Positions 33,500 through 45,301 of a DNA stretch of 64,000 nt are shown in pieces. This DNA comes from Sclerotinia nivalis (lineage: Eukaryota > Ascomycota > Leotiomycetes > Helotiales > Sclerotiniaceae). The notes under the pieces were generated by a model. The model was given only the letters and a program-made list of their open reading frames with translations, was not told where the DNA came from and did not search any database. The stretch's first letter is position 1. The number at the start of each line of letters is the position of its first letter. The DNA lies in the NCBI GenBank assembly GCA_029531795.1, contig JAPEIS010000004.1, forward strand, positions 1,612,001 through 1,676,000, read 5' to 3'. The position numbers and the translations under genes are program-made.

Positions 33500-35018
33500 A
33501 TATTCTGCTTAGATGCTCGGCTCCCGAGATTCGGTTATCTTAGATACCCGTGGACCTTCAACACCTGAACAATCTGAAGTCTTATTAGGTAGCCTTGCCC
33601 CTGGACCGAAAATTGCCAGGCACAGATAAAAAAAAAAAAAAATTAAGAACAAGCACATCAATTCTGCCGAGCAAGTCGAGCTAAGCCTGACCCCGCATTT
33701 ATTTCCCGACCAAAATAGGTTGGCTGCTTTGGAGAATGTTCTTGACATCCTAAGGGAACAACTGAAACGGTGGCCAATATTGCAAGCTTCTGGAATCCTG
33801 CTTTGAATCACTTCTAGCAAAAGAGTATGACGGTATATGGAAACTTCTCTGCGAACCGAAGCCACTTGAGCCTGGTGGATGCTGATCGTGGTTCCGTGCG
33901 GTTTGTGTGGCAACATAGAAACTAGATAAGGACAGCAGCATCGAAGATGTCTGGAACAAGCTCAATATTTCTCCCAAATTCTCGTGTTTAATCGCCGTAT
34001 TTTCAGTGCTCTGTTAGGCTAAGATGACACACGAGCCGAAGATCCAATGGGAAAGCTTCAAGCGGCAGCCAAATCTTACAATCCAATATAGAAAGATGGA
34101 CTGTCACACCCCCAAGATGGACATCGTACGTCGACCAATCCCCGCATTCTTTCGATCATTTCAACGATTCATGCCATCAAGTCATTGGCAACAGCCGATT
34201 GAAAGCAATAAACATGAAGAGAAATCTGTCTCTATATACATCAACCATTAATTATTTCCATGTTGAAGACGATCAGTAAGATTCGCTTAGAATGGGTTAA
34301 GAATTTGGCCAGTCATCTGGATTTTGATTTTGATTCTGGAAACCGAACGTTGTTTGTATTTCGGTTTCCCACATTTTGCGTGTTAAACATTTTACAAAAA
34401 CGGACCAGCCCAGTCCTTGAAGGGTAATCATTGGGTATGGAACCAATAATGCCGAAGTCGTGCTCACAATTGATAGGTTAATCCGCGCCTTATACAAGAC
34501 TGATCACGAAGCAAGCGACGGGCTGGAGATGAGTGTGAGAATCAGCCAAGAGGTACTAATGTCCCATCGCCTTCTTTTTGGATCCATGCGCAGCTCGCAG
34601 ACTGTCGCTAAACTGGTTTTGAAAAAGCTAAAGGATGAAGAACCATACTGCGATAAACTCCTCGATACTCTCCGCACGAACCCTGTTGACAGCAAGATAA
34701 ACGCCCTTCCGCCTTCTCGTGCCGCAATTTTGGTGACACACTACAAGAAGCTGACTCATATAGCTCTCAGGATGATTTTCCCGTGTATGGCCAACATCTC
34801 ACGAAGCTCCAAGAGTTTAGTCCGAGACAGCAACCGAGCAAACTACGAGATTTGTGGATAGACCGTAGGATTCCTCTACAATGGTATACGTTCTGGGTTG
34901 TGTTGATGGTTGGAGGTTTGCCCATCCTTCTTTCGCTGTTGCAGTTGGAGTAGACATAGCACAATTGGAGGTTGGCTTGAAGCAGCAACACCGTGCGAAT
35001 GCTGATGCACCGGTGTGA
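33500..35018 (+). pseudogene. Degenerate fungal-specific gene with a C-terminal membrane segment
   Basis: Coding-like pieces run on the plus strand in different frames: RLAALENVLDILREQL near 33720, WKLLCEPKPLEPGG near 33840, SVRISQEVLMSHRLLFGSMRS near 34530-34590, DDFPVYGQHLTKLQ near 34770 and LWIDRRIPLQWYTFW followed by the hydrophobic VVLMVGGLPILLSLLQ near 34850-34950. This last combination (DFPVYG...LW.DRR.P..WYTFW plus a membrane helix) is a recurring pattern I recognise from uncharacterised fungal proteins, often several per genome. Frame changes at about 34710 and 34950 and many stops upstream show it is broken. The part before 34450 is less certain. Confidence 0.6.
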
Positions 35019-38000
35019 ATGACACATATGAGTACGTTTGGCAATGTATGTTAGACTATAAGTAAGACACGGAGGTAATATTGACTGCGATAGTTCGAAA
35101 AGAAGTGTAATATAGAGGGCTATTAAAAGATTTGTAACAACCTTAGTGTTAAACAAACACGTCGCTGCCAAACCAATACAAACGAGGTCAAATCTCAATA
35201 TCGCGAAGCGCGAACAAGAGTTAATCACTATCACTGTAGTAAAAGATAATCTAATTCTACTGTATGATTTTGAAAATAGGAGAGGGAATACATGTAGGAT
35301 CATCCATTTCTCACACTATTCAAATTCGAATCAAGAAATGAAATTTCTTCAGAAACGACCGATAGATCAATTGAGCAGCATGAACAGATAGACCTCGTCT
35401 TGCATCCTACGACCAATAAAATCATTTCCAACAAAAGAGGAGGTGGCTTTCCTACCCCGTATAATACTGTCTACCACCTGACGTTATATTGATCCATCCC
35501 GTCAAACAATGACAACCAGGCATTCCTGTCCTTCACCTTCTAAAGTTCTGACCGCAGTGGCAAATGTTTTTTCTTATAACATGATAATCCGGTCGGAGAT
35601 TTAATCAACTCGTGAGCAAGGGTTTTAAATACAGGTATCTTTGTAGAAGATGCCTCTGTTTATTAAAGGATCTTGTAATTCGTACTAGACTTGGCATTTT
35701 GTTTTCGTAAACAACGAAATACTACTATTGTACCATACATAGGCTGAGGCGAGGCGGTAGTTGAAACGCTGGAACGCTGAATCGACGAGATACTACATAT
35801 ATACGGTGAATGTGAATGAATGCATGCACGTGAAGTTGTACTAATATATCACTGCTACTGCCACTTTCAGGGTAAGATATACTTGCCTTGCAAGTTTGTG
35901 TACGAGTTTGCTTTAACATTGAGATTGAAAAATCTTGGTATGGAGAGAGTGAAAAAGCTTGTTTCTATATTTCCTCCTTGTGTATACTGTACTACAGTAA
36001 GAATGATATTTCGGTGAGTAGATGATATCACATGAAGATAAGATAAGCATAAGATTGCGAGCAGCGTGGTAATTTTGCAAGTAAGCCAAAGAAAATATGA
36101 TGGTACCTTATTTCTTTAAATTTCTTACCGTACGGAATCTACGGATGTATCTAAAACATCCGAGCCCAAGTCGTGAGAGTAACAGTAATTTCGGAAGATA
36201 TGTTCTTGATCTCCAATGGGATACTTGGGTATGAATTTCTCCCTGCTCTTAAATATCTTGGCGAACTTGCCTTGGCAGATAGATTGGATTTTTATTTTCT
36301 TCCATCATAACCTTCGGTTGCACCTGAAAAGCATGCGTGTTGTTCGAATCCTTAACAGCGATTAGAGCGATTAGTAAAGAAGAGACAGTAATCGTGGTTG
36401 CTCGGATACAACAGTGATAACTTTTTGAAAGTCCTGCCTCGTATGAACCTTGAAATGCCGGTCGTTATGTCGTATGGATCGTATATTGCAGTATTTGAAT
36501 GGTCGGGCATAACAAGAACTTGAGGCATTCAAGATCGTTTGGCCTGGAAGATTGTGGTGATGAGATTATGTCCAATCTGCAAGGTAAAAAACATGGCACA
36601 CATCTCTTTGAACTAGAACCCAATTGAGCGGAAACCCCCGAGTATGAGACCAATGAGAAAGAGCTCCAGTAATAGATGTGGTGTTTGTTTCTTGTTGCCT
36701 ATTTTCAACGTCCTATATTGACATTCGAGCCTCAGAGTTGCATATGAAGCGACAGCATCAATGGATACACTGTAGATCTGATTGGGTTGACTCAAAATAG
36801 AAATTCCAAAATCCAATATCTTTTACATCAAAAACTGTGCATCCGCAGCCCTAGGTCAGCGGTCGGTCAGATCGACATGTTTTATCCACAATGATACATG
36901 CGCACCCATGGAAAAAATGAAAGCAGGATGGTCTTCCTTGGTTTGCCCAAGATATGGATTCCACTTTTTATCTCAAAAGTTTATTCATAGTGGCGCAGTC
37001 AATTCGAGGTTTCTTTAGAATGCGTCAAATATATGGAGAAAAAGGTTCTAGAGGTGCGAATGCTTCTGATCTCCTTCTCCTTTTCCCGAACTATGAATAT
37101 ATGGAGCCTTCTATTTTATAAATCGATCGATTTTTTAGCTGGCCGAATTAAATGGAGTATTGTGCTCCGCAATTGATTCTTGTTCTGGAAAACTGTTGTC
37201 GTGGAGCATGTGAGGACCATTCGATTGATTCTTCCAAGACAAAGATGTCGGTTCTACAACCGACTTGTATACATATCTGTCTCATCGTTATGGTACGATT
37301 GGATATGTATCAAGATAGAACTTTAAATTGCAGAGATTTGACCAAGTATCCGGACCTTCCGCTCTTCTATGATAGAAGATACGCCTGTTAAACCAGTGTG
37401 GACTTCATTATTAACGAGAATACCGGCTTTCTATAGATCCCTGTTGTGCTCTATGATATTCCGTACCCGCATACTGTACTTCAGGTCGACCGGGATTTTG
37501 ATAGTCCTTGTATTCCATGTTAGCATCTCTACCCCTCGCACAGACAATCATCTCATCATCAATGCCCCCTCGTCCTCAAATATAGATTATTGACCCAAAG
37601 ATTCCAACTTTTGATTAATTGCTGTCACTGAGCCTTGCCAATAATCTAAGACAGACACAGTGATTATCGCAAGGGAGAAATATCTTGAAGTATGGGAACC
37701 AGAGAGTGAAGTTCGTAAGGACGAACTTTGGTACGACCGCTCATTGATATCAACGGATGTTAACCTCGTTAGGTTTGTAGGTCGAGCAATTAAGGCACAG
37801 TGTCAGTAAGTGCTGAGGAAACCAACGCATCGCGGACGCTATCGATGTGACGGCCATCAAGGGAAAGGTTTGACAAGGAACGTGTTCGAGCAGCGGGCCA
37901 CGCACCGCGGGCATCAAAGAAAGATTATTGTCGTGACATCAACTGTGATTATCGTGGGGGTTCCGTTGGGTCTTGAAAGTTGAGAAAATGTCTATCTTAA

Positions 38001-38732
38001 ATTCGGTTTGGGAAGTCGTACTTCGTATCTGATGAGTGGGAGGCCGAAGCTTTGAGGGTTTTTTGGCTATTCGGTGTGGTAGATATCCCTGTAATCGTAA
38101 TCTTGTATCTGCACAGCCTTTCGGTGGTGGAAGCCTCTCCCTCCCCTTTTGACCCAGCAGTCACTCCAGGTTTGTCAATTACCATCTCATCCAGAAGATT
38201 GATGATTACCTCTGAACCTATGAAGTATCTCATTCTGATATCGCCCTAAATGAACTAAATGAACTACAAAACAACAGGTAACTTACATTACAGTAATCTG
38301 ACCCTCTCGGGTCAGGATCAACTTTCGGGATATACTTAAAGTTTTGATGTGAAGTTCTGGAACCATTCCATTCACACTTTAAAAGATAACATGATTGCTC
38401 ATCTCACGGCTAGAGATTTGAGAGGAACCAAAATATAATTGTGATGAAGCTTTCCGGCTTGAAGTACCCGTCATATTCGTGGAGATTGGTAGATAGATAC
38501 TTTTGAACCGGCCATGCTAGGATGAAATACCTAGTTAGTTAGTCTTTTCAATTTTGGTTGTCCCTTTCAGACTCGGCTTCCGTAGTGGGCAATTTAGGGG
38601 AATCTTAGTACAAAATCTTCTATACCTTCCAATTTACATCTTCATAATTAATTATCCTACGGAGAATGAAGATGTCATTGATTGTCAACACAGATCTCAA
38701 ATCCATGGACGGCCTATTTATCCCAATTGAAT
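35019..38732. other. Long intergenic region, no gene recognised
   Basis: About 3.7 kb with scattered short frames lacking splice context or family motifs (for example 36613-36816 minus, 37152-37391 plus, 37997-38233 minus). No tRNA or repeat array is seen. Confidence 0.4.
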
Positions 38733-38735
38733 CGT

Positions 38736-38767
<32 letters not shown>

Positions 38768-38769
38768 TC
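38733..38769. repeat. Hexanucleotide microsatellite (TCGCTG)n
   Basis: About six tandem copies of TCGCTG/GTCGCT. On the minus strand it would encode an Asp-Ser run in a 79-codon frame (38620-38859), but that frame has no other support. Confidence 0.85.
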
Positions 38770-39424
38770 TACAATGCCAATTCTTGTCGAAAGGTACCTA
38801 CTTCTCTCGAGCTCCTCCATATCATTAGACGGACTGACTTGGTCTGAATCCATCCTCATCTGCCAAGGTCAAGGTCGTTACTTCCCGCAATAACTTTATT
38901 AGCTTTTGCGAAATACAGCAGTGGCGCAAGGCGTCTGTTGTATCAACTCTCAGGTGGCATTCACTGTGACGTAGAGGTGAAAAACTCGGACTTCTCGAAG
39001 TATATATATACATATATATGTAGTGTAAATGCCACCATCACCGTCTCATCGCTTTCTCCCTCCCCCAAGACACTCACGGCCTTGACATTGTAATTTTAAC
39101 AATACGAAATGCTTAGATATTCATGCGATTTTTTCTCTAATTTTGTTTGACAGGGGGAAGTGAGATCTAAATGCTGGTGTCTTGTGTTAGAGTTTTTATA
39201 TCAAAGTATCTTTTTTGCTGGGAAGTTATAGTTCGTCTTGTTTTGCTCGGTATTGGGTATTGCCGGGCATCTGTATACTTTCTATAGCAGCAATAATAAT
39301 TACGTATAATTATAGCTTACTCCGTAGAGTAGCTTGCTTTTTCTAGCTTTCTCAGTAGTGAGCACGTAGCTGCGGTGACCAACCAACCTTAAATTGATAA
39401 ATTGCTATTATAGTACGGAGTTGT

Positions 39425-39454
39425 TACCTACTACCTACTACCTACTACCTACTT
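39425..39454. repeat. Microsatellite (CTACCTA)n
   Basis: Four tandem CCTACTA units. Intergenic, about 1.1 kb upstream of the ketopantoate-reductase-like gene. Confidence 0.8.
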
Positions 39455-39499
39455 ACGTTCATCGGCCGGTAGGGAGAACCATAATTACATGGCGTTAAG

Positions 39500-39851
39500 A
39501 TAATAAACAGCCTCTCTCTCTATCTCTCACACAAGTCAACAACCACATCTTGGCACCAGCAGATTCATCCTTTTTTTTTAATCAAGGGAGAGAAATCCTA
39601 GAGAAAGGGAACAACCAAGCCGGTAGGAACATAAAGTTTCAGGTTTCAGCGAGAGAAGGGAAAATAACAGGAGAAAAAAATACACAAACAAAACTCGACC
39701 GCATTCGTTCCAAGTCTTCATCATCTCTCCGTCAGCGCGATCAAAAACAGTATCGGAAACTTTCGCTTCATTTAAATTTTATTATTCTTGTTTTTTTTCT
39801 TTCCTTCATTCTTGTTAACAGCCTCTCTTCTCTCCTCTCTCTCACACACCC

Positions 39852-39900
<49 letters not shown>

Positions 39901-40600
39901 ACACGATTTCTAATGCTCCATGATCCACGATCCACGTATTCCAGGGATTATTCAGTTCAAGGAACCCATTGCACACACTGGATCCACCAATCCACCAATA
40001 TCTAGTACGTTCCGTAGATTTGTTGACCAATCCGACACGTTTTTTATATGCGTTGCACACACGAATTAGACCTTTAATCCATTACTCTTCGCAGATTAAA
40101 CCACAAATCACGCCAACGTCTGCTACGCCTACTACTCTACTTCGCCTTTTTTATCCTCGCAAAGTTCGTAACCTCCGAACCCCATCAGCAATCCCAAATC
40201 CAAATTCAAATCCACCTTAATAAATAATCTACATTCTTTTTTCTCTCTGCTGTTTTCGCAGATCCAATTATTCACGGTCCTAATTTCACCCAATTCAGGT
40301 CTATCGAAAAAAAAAAGACTCAGTTAAAGAAATCGGTCTCTTCAGGCCTTTACGCTCGTTTTCAGCAACAAAAACTAGGATTCTCGAAAATAAACCTCAC
40401 ATCCCCACCTAAGCCGCCTGCCTCAATTTGGCACCGAGACAGGGGAAATACAATACTGCTGGGAAAGCAAATATACAATTTCACCATTAGTTTTGGCATC
40501 CAGTTTAGAAGTGACTCGGTATATCAAAACGAACCAGGGGTCGGCAGAGTGAGCTGCTTAATCTCAAACTTCGTTCAATACTAGACCACCCTTGGTCAAG
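39500..40600 (+). promoter_or_regulatory. Long pyrimidine-rich upstream/leader region of the reductase-like gene
   Basis: About 1.1 kb without a supported ORF, rich in CT tracts: CTCTCTCTCTATCTCTCAC near 39511-39531, and a long (CT/CTTT) run at 39823-39903. Such tracts are common in fungal core promoters and 5' untranslated regions of highly expressed or regulated genes. Whether this is promoter or a spliced leader cannot be told without transcripts. A frame at 39550-40005 is the low-complexity translation of this tract. Confidence 0.45.
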
Positions 40601-43255
40601 ATGGCTCCCACTCCTCCCCGTCTAAGAATTCTATCAGGTTTGTCTAATGCAAATGTCCTTTATTTCCTACTCCACTTCTATATCGCGCTAGTTGAACGCC
40701 CATCTCCCGTCAATATCTTCATTTTTCTTGTTGTCGTGGTTCACCGTGTGCGATTTCGTGCATTTTCTACATCGTCGCCGTCAAAATGGGAGGCAATGAA
40801 CTAATCAGTGTGTGTACAGTCGGTGGGAATGCTGTTTCTGCTTTCTTGTCCTGGAGGCTTCAAGCCACCAACGCTTGCGATGTGACATTGGTGTGGAAAT
40901 CTGGGTTTGATGCTGTCTATCAATACGGGATATCATTCAAGTATGCCACCGCATCAAATTCATCTAAAGCAATCAACTGACCCTTCCCCAGATCTACTTC
41001 TTTTGGCAACGAACGATTCAAACCACGGCATGGTATGCTATTCATTACCCACTCCAAAACAACAAGCGAATACTGATTCGTCACATCTAGTTGTCCGCAC
41101 TCCCGAAGAAGCCGCCAGTAATAAGGATGGCCCTTTCGACTACGTTTTGCTTTGCGTAAAAGCCCTACCAGATGTATATGATCTCGCCGCGGTCATTGAA
41201 TCGGTCGTCACACCACAACATACATGCATATTAGTCAATACTACACATACGCTGGGTGTCGAGGCTCATCTCGAATCGAGGTTTCCAAGTAATGTTGTAT
41301 TATCACTTGTCTCAGGAGCTGAGATAGTGCAATTGGGAGCAAGCGAATTTGAGCATAAAGGTTCCACCGAGATATGGGTTGGACCGGCGACTAAGAACCC
41401 TTCGATGCCTAGCTCTATACAAGGAGATATGGCTGAGGCGTTGGCGATGACTTTGAGTGGTGGACAAGTAGAATGTCATGTTTCTTCGAACATAATGCAA
41501 CAACAGTATGAGAGGATGATTGGGTAAAATTCCATGGAAGTTACTTCGGAGCTGAATTCCTTGCTAATATTTATTCGCAGACCTATAGCTTTTCATCCGC
41601 TGAGCGTAATATTCGAGACGCCATCCCACGCTGCGTTACTCGAGAAAGTTGGCGTGAGGTCAATGATTTCGGAGTTATTTGACGAATTGGTCAATCTTGC
41701 TCAAGCACAAGATTGTTCATTTCCCCCGAACTTCAAAGAAAAGATTATGGAGGACATGACAAAACCTTCCGAGGCTAACAGTATTATGTACCAAGACTAT
41801 GCTGCTAAGCGGCCCATGGAGGTTGAGACTTATCTTGGATCTCCTATAAAACTTGCTCAGCTTGTTGGAGTCAAGGTCCCTCGCATAGAGACTCTCTACC
41901 CAATCCTCCACAATCTCAACGTTGTCAACCAACAAAGGAAAGATACCGGCCTCGCCCCCCAGCCTTCTCCTCTAGCTCCACCCATGAGAATGTCATCTGC
42001 ACCCCCTCCTAGACCTATGATGAATGGAGGTCCACCGGGAAGCGCTGGTAGAGGTAGAGGGCGTGCACCATCTATGGGTCCTCCACCGGGTATGCGACGC
42101 GGACCAGGTGGACCGCCAAACGGTTTCGGCCGACCTCCAAATGGATTACCCCAATCGCGAAATCAGTCGAGGCGAGGGTCTCTAGAAGGTAATGATCTCG
42201 AAGAGTTTAGTCACTTGGTCTTGTATGATGATATTCCCGAAAGTGGAGAAACACCTTATCCTGCTGAAGCTGGCGGTGGTGAAATTGCTTTAAGAGAGCG
42301 CGAATTAATGCTTAGGCAACGGGAGCTTGCTCTTCGGGAGCAGGAGATGCGCATGCGTCAGGGTGGAGGTGGAGGTGGAGCCCCACCTAGATCCCGTCGA
42401 GGCCCATCTACACCTTCGGTGCGAAATGGGGGATTCGACGACGATGATGATGATGATTACTACGTTGACCCTGCAGACGCCCCTCCGGTCCCTCTCATTG
42501 ATCCCGACAATTTTGACATGATGAGCGTTACATCACGACGAAATCGCGCGAAGCCTGGGCTGTCTAAACAACAAATTCGTGCTAATCCGGAATTTGATAA
42601 TGGTCCCCCTCCCCGTCGAGGCGGTGGATTTTTGCGTGGTAATCTTCCTCGAAATCGTTCCAGCGCGAGAATAATAAGTCAAGTACCTGGCTTACACGAC
42701 AACATAATGGATGATCCCCTGATGGCATATTCATCCGATCGATATGGTACTGTGGATCGACGAGCAATGGGTATGGATTCCAGAGCAAGTTCTTTGACAG
42801 CTGCTCGACTGGACGACTTACAGTATGGATCATCTGGTCCACCTATCCATGGGCAAGGTGGTCCATATCCAACGGCAAGGCGAGCAAGTCAATCACCGGG
42901 AAATCCATATAGTCCGCAAGCACAGAGAGCAAATGGGAGACCTTCGCCGCCGAACGGGCATACGGGAGGGTCTATGAATGGCAGACCATCACCTCCAGGG
43001 GCTATGAGGCAGCCTGCACCTCGGCACCCACAGGGTCAGGGAAATATGGTTGCGCCGCAACAGGTTGAGCAATATGCTGGGGTGAGCGCCCTCCATCCAC
43101 CAAAAGGCCCTATGAACGTACGAAGTCTGACCGGAAGTGCTAGCGCTAGCGCAGGTAGTGGTGACAGCGGCGCAAGCGCCATCCTCGACTCCGAACCATC
43201 TGCAAACAGCAGTCAAAGTAGCCTCGGGCCACGTCCGCCCATGGAGGTGAGGTAG
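40601..43255 (+). CDS. Ketopantoate reductase-like (ApbA/PanE) protein with long disordered tail
   Basis: Five exons: 40601-40637, 40820-40940, 40992-41032, 41091-41523 and 41581-43255, giving 768 residues. Acceptor choice at 40819 (TACAG) restores the dinucleotide fold start VGGNAVSAFLSWRL. The ApbA N-terminal domain continues with DVTLVWK, DYVLLCVKALPD, CILVNTTHTLG and LSLVSGAEI; the C-terminal domain (about 210-325) has FHPLSVIFE and PSEANSIMYQDYAAKRPMEVE, the signature of this family's C-terminal helix. From about residue 330 on it is Pro/Gly/Arg-rich and disordered, with RGRGR, an RERELMLRQRELALREQEMRMR helix, a DDDDDDDYY run and a Ser/Ala-rich end. Related fungal proteins include S. pombe Mug72. 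The bacterial enzyme reduces ketopantoate with NADPH; whether this protein does is unknown. Confidence 0.88.
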
Positions 43256-44011
43256 ATTCAAAGATAAAGCTAAAAATTACTCGATATTTGTCATATTCTT
43301 CTTTAGATGACAATGCATGGGTTCAGTTTTTTTTTAATCAGCGACGAATTTCTTCTGATCGACGGCCTTTACCTCCTTCATCTGCATATACACCTTATAC
43401 CTTTTTTCTAACTTCACTTTAATGGCTTCGACTACTTTCAGACGTCCTAAAAATTCGCGAATGACTGCTTCTCGTGGGGGAAATAATGATGAAATACACT
43501 ATTAGATTTTGGTGGGATTTGAATGAGGAAGCATCGCTGTTTCTACGTTTTCTGGTCGAGGAGGGACGAGTACATATGCATGTGCATGGCGACATTCATC
43601 ACACACAAGTTTTGTTTTTCTTTTCTGGTAATATTGCATTTGGGGTGGCGTCTTGATGTCTGCATATAATTTCTATTCTCAATTTTCCCACAATTGCATT
43701 GGGATAGCTCATACGAGTGAGTGACTGAACAGTATTTTACCTCGTCTATCCTTCTTGATAAGTGGATTTGTTGGTGGGAGCAATGGATGGGGATCTTCTT
43801 TAGTATATGACAGATAAAGGTTTTTCCTTATTTTACTACTTCACTTACTGGCTGGCTTTGACGGAGGAAGGATTGTGTTCGGCACTGTGTATCAGTCAAA
43901 TCTTAAAATGGTGGAATGGATGAGGAGGCTGGAAAAGTTCTCATCTCACGGCAACTGAAGGTGGAGAAAGAGAAGTGGAGATGATGGTTATGAGATATCT
44001 ATTTTGTTGGT

Positions 44012-44095
44012 TGATTGCTAGATGGATGGGATGGGATGGGATGGGTATAGGAAGGAAGGGATGGGCGGTGTTGTATAGATGGATGGATGGATGGC
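44012..44095. repeat. (GGATG)n and (GGAT)n microsatellites
   Basis: GGATG units at about 44024-44045, and GATGGATGGATGGATGG at about 44078-44094, in G-rich DNA. Confidence 0.8.
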
Positions 44096-44467
44096 TTAGG
44101 CGAATTTTCATAAGGAGAGTTGGAAGGTCCGATGGAATGCAAGGCTGGCTTTGGGATGGAACACGTTACTATCTAGATAAATAGGGATGGAAGGGTGAGA
44201 AAAGATAAGATGGGAAGTCCGGAAGAGCAGAGCTAGTTAGTAGTCAGTCAATCATTTCTGGGAAATAAATACGAGAGATAATTTGGAATTTTGGGAGTGT
44301 TTCTTGTGTTTGGGTCTTGTGTATAATGTTTGATGATCTCGAGAGTGATATGTACATTGGACTCGCTCTCGTATTAACTTCTACAAAACGTGAATGCAAG
44401 TGCAGTATATAAAGGATTAGACGAATAACTACCTACCTATACATAACATAATCATCCCTGACTATAA

Positions 44468-44495
44468 TCAGATCAGATCAGATCAGATCAGATCA
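44468..44495. repeat. Microsatellite (AGATC)n
   Basis: Five and a half tandem copies of AGATC. Confidence 0.9.
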
Positions 44496-44619
44496 AAGAA
44501 TTAGTAGCTTTCCTAGTCAATGATCATGATCAGTAACTAGTAACTAATAATTAATCTTTTCATTATGATTCGTGATTCTTTCATTTTATTATCTGGGTAG
44601 ATAGATAGGTATAAGGTTT

Positions 44620-44693
44620 TTAGATTAGATTAGATTGGATTGGATTGGGTTGGATTGGATTGGATTGGGTTGGGTTGGGTTGGATTGGAATAG
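44620..44693. repeat. Degenerate pentanucleotide repeat (TTAGA/TTGGA/TTGGG)n
   Basis: About 14 pentamers, grading from TTAGA through TTGGA to TTGGG. All variants differ by A/G at two positions, so the array is one repeat diversified by transitions. Confidence 0.88.
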
Positions 44694-44751
44694 AAGAGAT
44701 GTATGTATGGTATGGGGAGGTAGGTGGGTGGGTAGGGAGGTAGATATTTGG

Positions 44752-44796
44752 GGAGAGGAGGGGAGAGGAGGGGAGAGGAGGGGAGAGGAGGGGTGA
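44752..44796. repeat. Minisatellite (GGGGAGAGGA)n
   Basis: Four perfect tandem copies of a 10-bp purine-only unit, with a degenerate end copy. Confidence 0.9.
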
Positions 44797-45267
44797 GGGT
44801 ATAATTGTATAATTGGAGTGAGGTATCGGGAGTAAGATATCAAAGTGAGGCAGTAAAGTGGATAGGAATTGTAGGTTATGCTATGGACGCTGAAAGAAGT
44901 AGGGGTGGAAATATGGTATTTATTGTAGATAGCCTTTTGGAGGAGATATATGAGTTTGAAGTGAGTTTGAAGTATGAGTGTTTGAAGTATGGGTGAGGGT
45001 TTGAAATGAGTTTGAAGTGAGGTTGTATACACATATAGAAGGGATCTATCTAAGAAATCTGTGAAATATAAGGAGGATTTGGATATGGATATGAATGATG
45101 ATGGATCATGGAGCATATATGTAGATTAGCGCTCACTTTACTGAAATGAGATTATCACGAATCAGCTCACTAATTCGTACAGTGGAATCACCGGAATGAT
45201 GTTATATACCGGACGAGGTTTACAATTTGTGCGGGTCACCAGGTACTTAGGTAGGTATATTTATCGG

Positions 45268-45298
<31 letters not shown>

Positions 45299-45301
45299 GA
45301 T
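45268..45301. repeat. Microsatellite (GATGAAT)n
   Basis: Three perfect copies of GATGAAT with a partial copy on each side. Confidence 0.85.

Noticed and set aside
33509..33916. 135-codon minus-strand frame
   Set aside because: It is antisense to coding-like remnants on the plus strand (EYDGIWKLLCEPKP region) and includes the translation of a T-homopolymer.
38620..38859. Minus-strand frame with an Asp-Ser run
   Set aside because: The run is the translation of a TCGCTG microsatellite; the flanks show no motif and no partner exons.
39550..40005. 151-codon plus-strand frame
   Set aside because: It translates CT-rich low-complexity DNA (Ser/Leu/Phe runs) and has no ATG in a suitable context; better explained as leader or promoter.
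44625..45116. 163-codon minus-strand frame rich in Ser, Thr, Pro, Asn and Ile
   Set aside because: It is the translation of the pentamer array and GGGGAGAGGA minisatellite; a low-complexity artefact.
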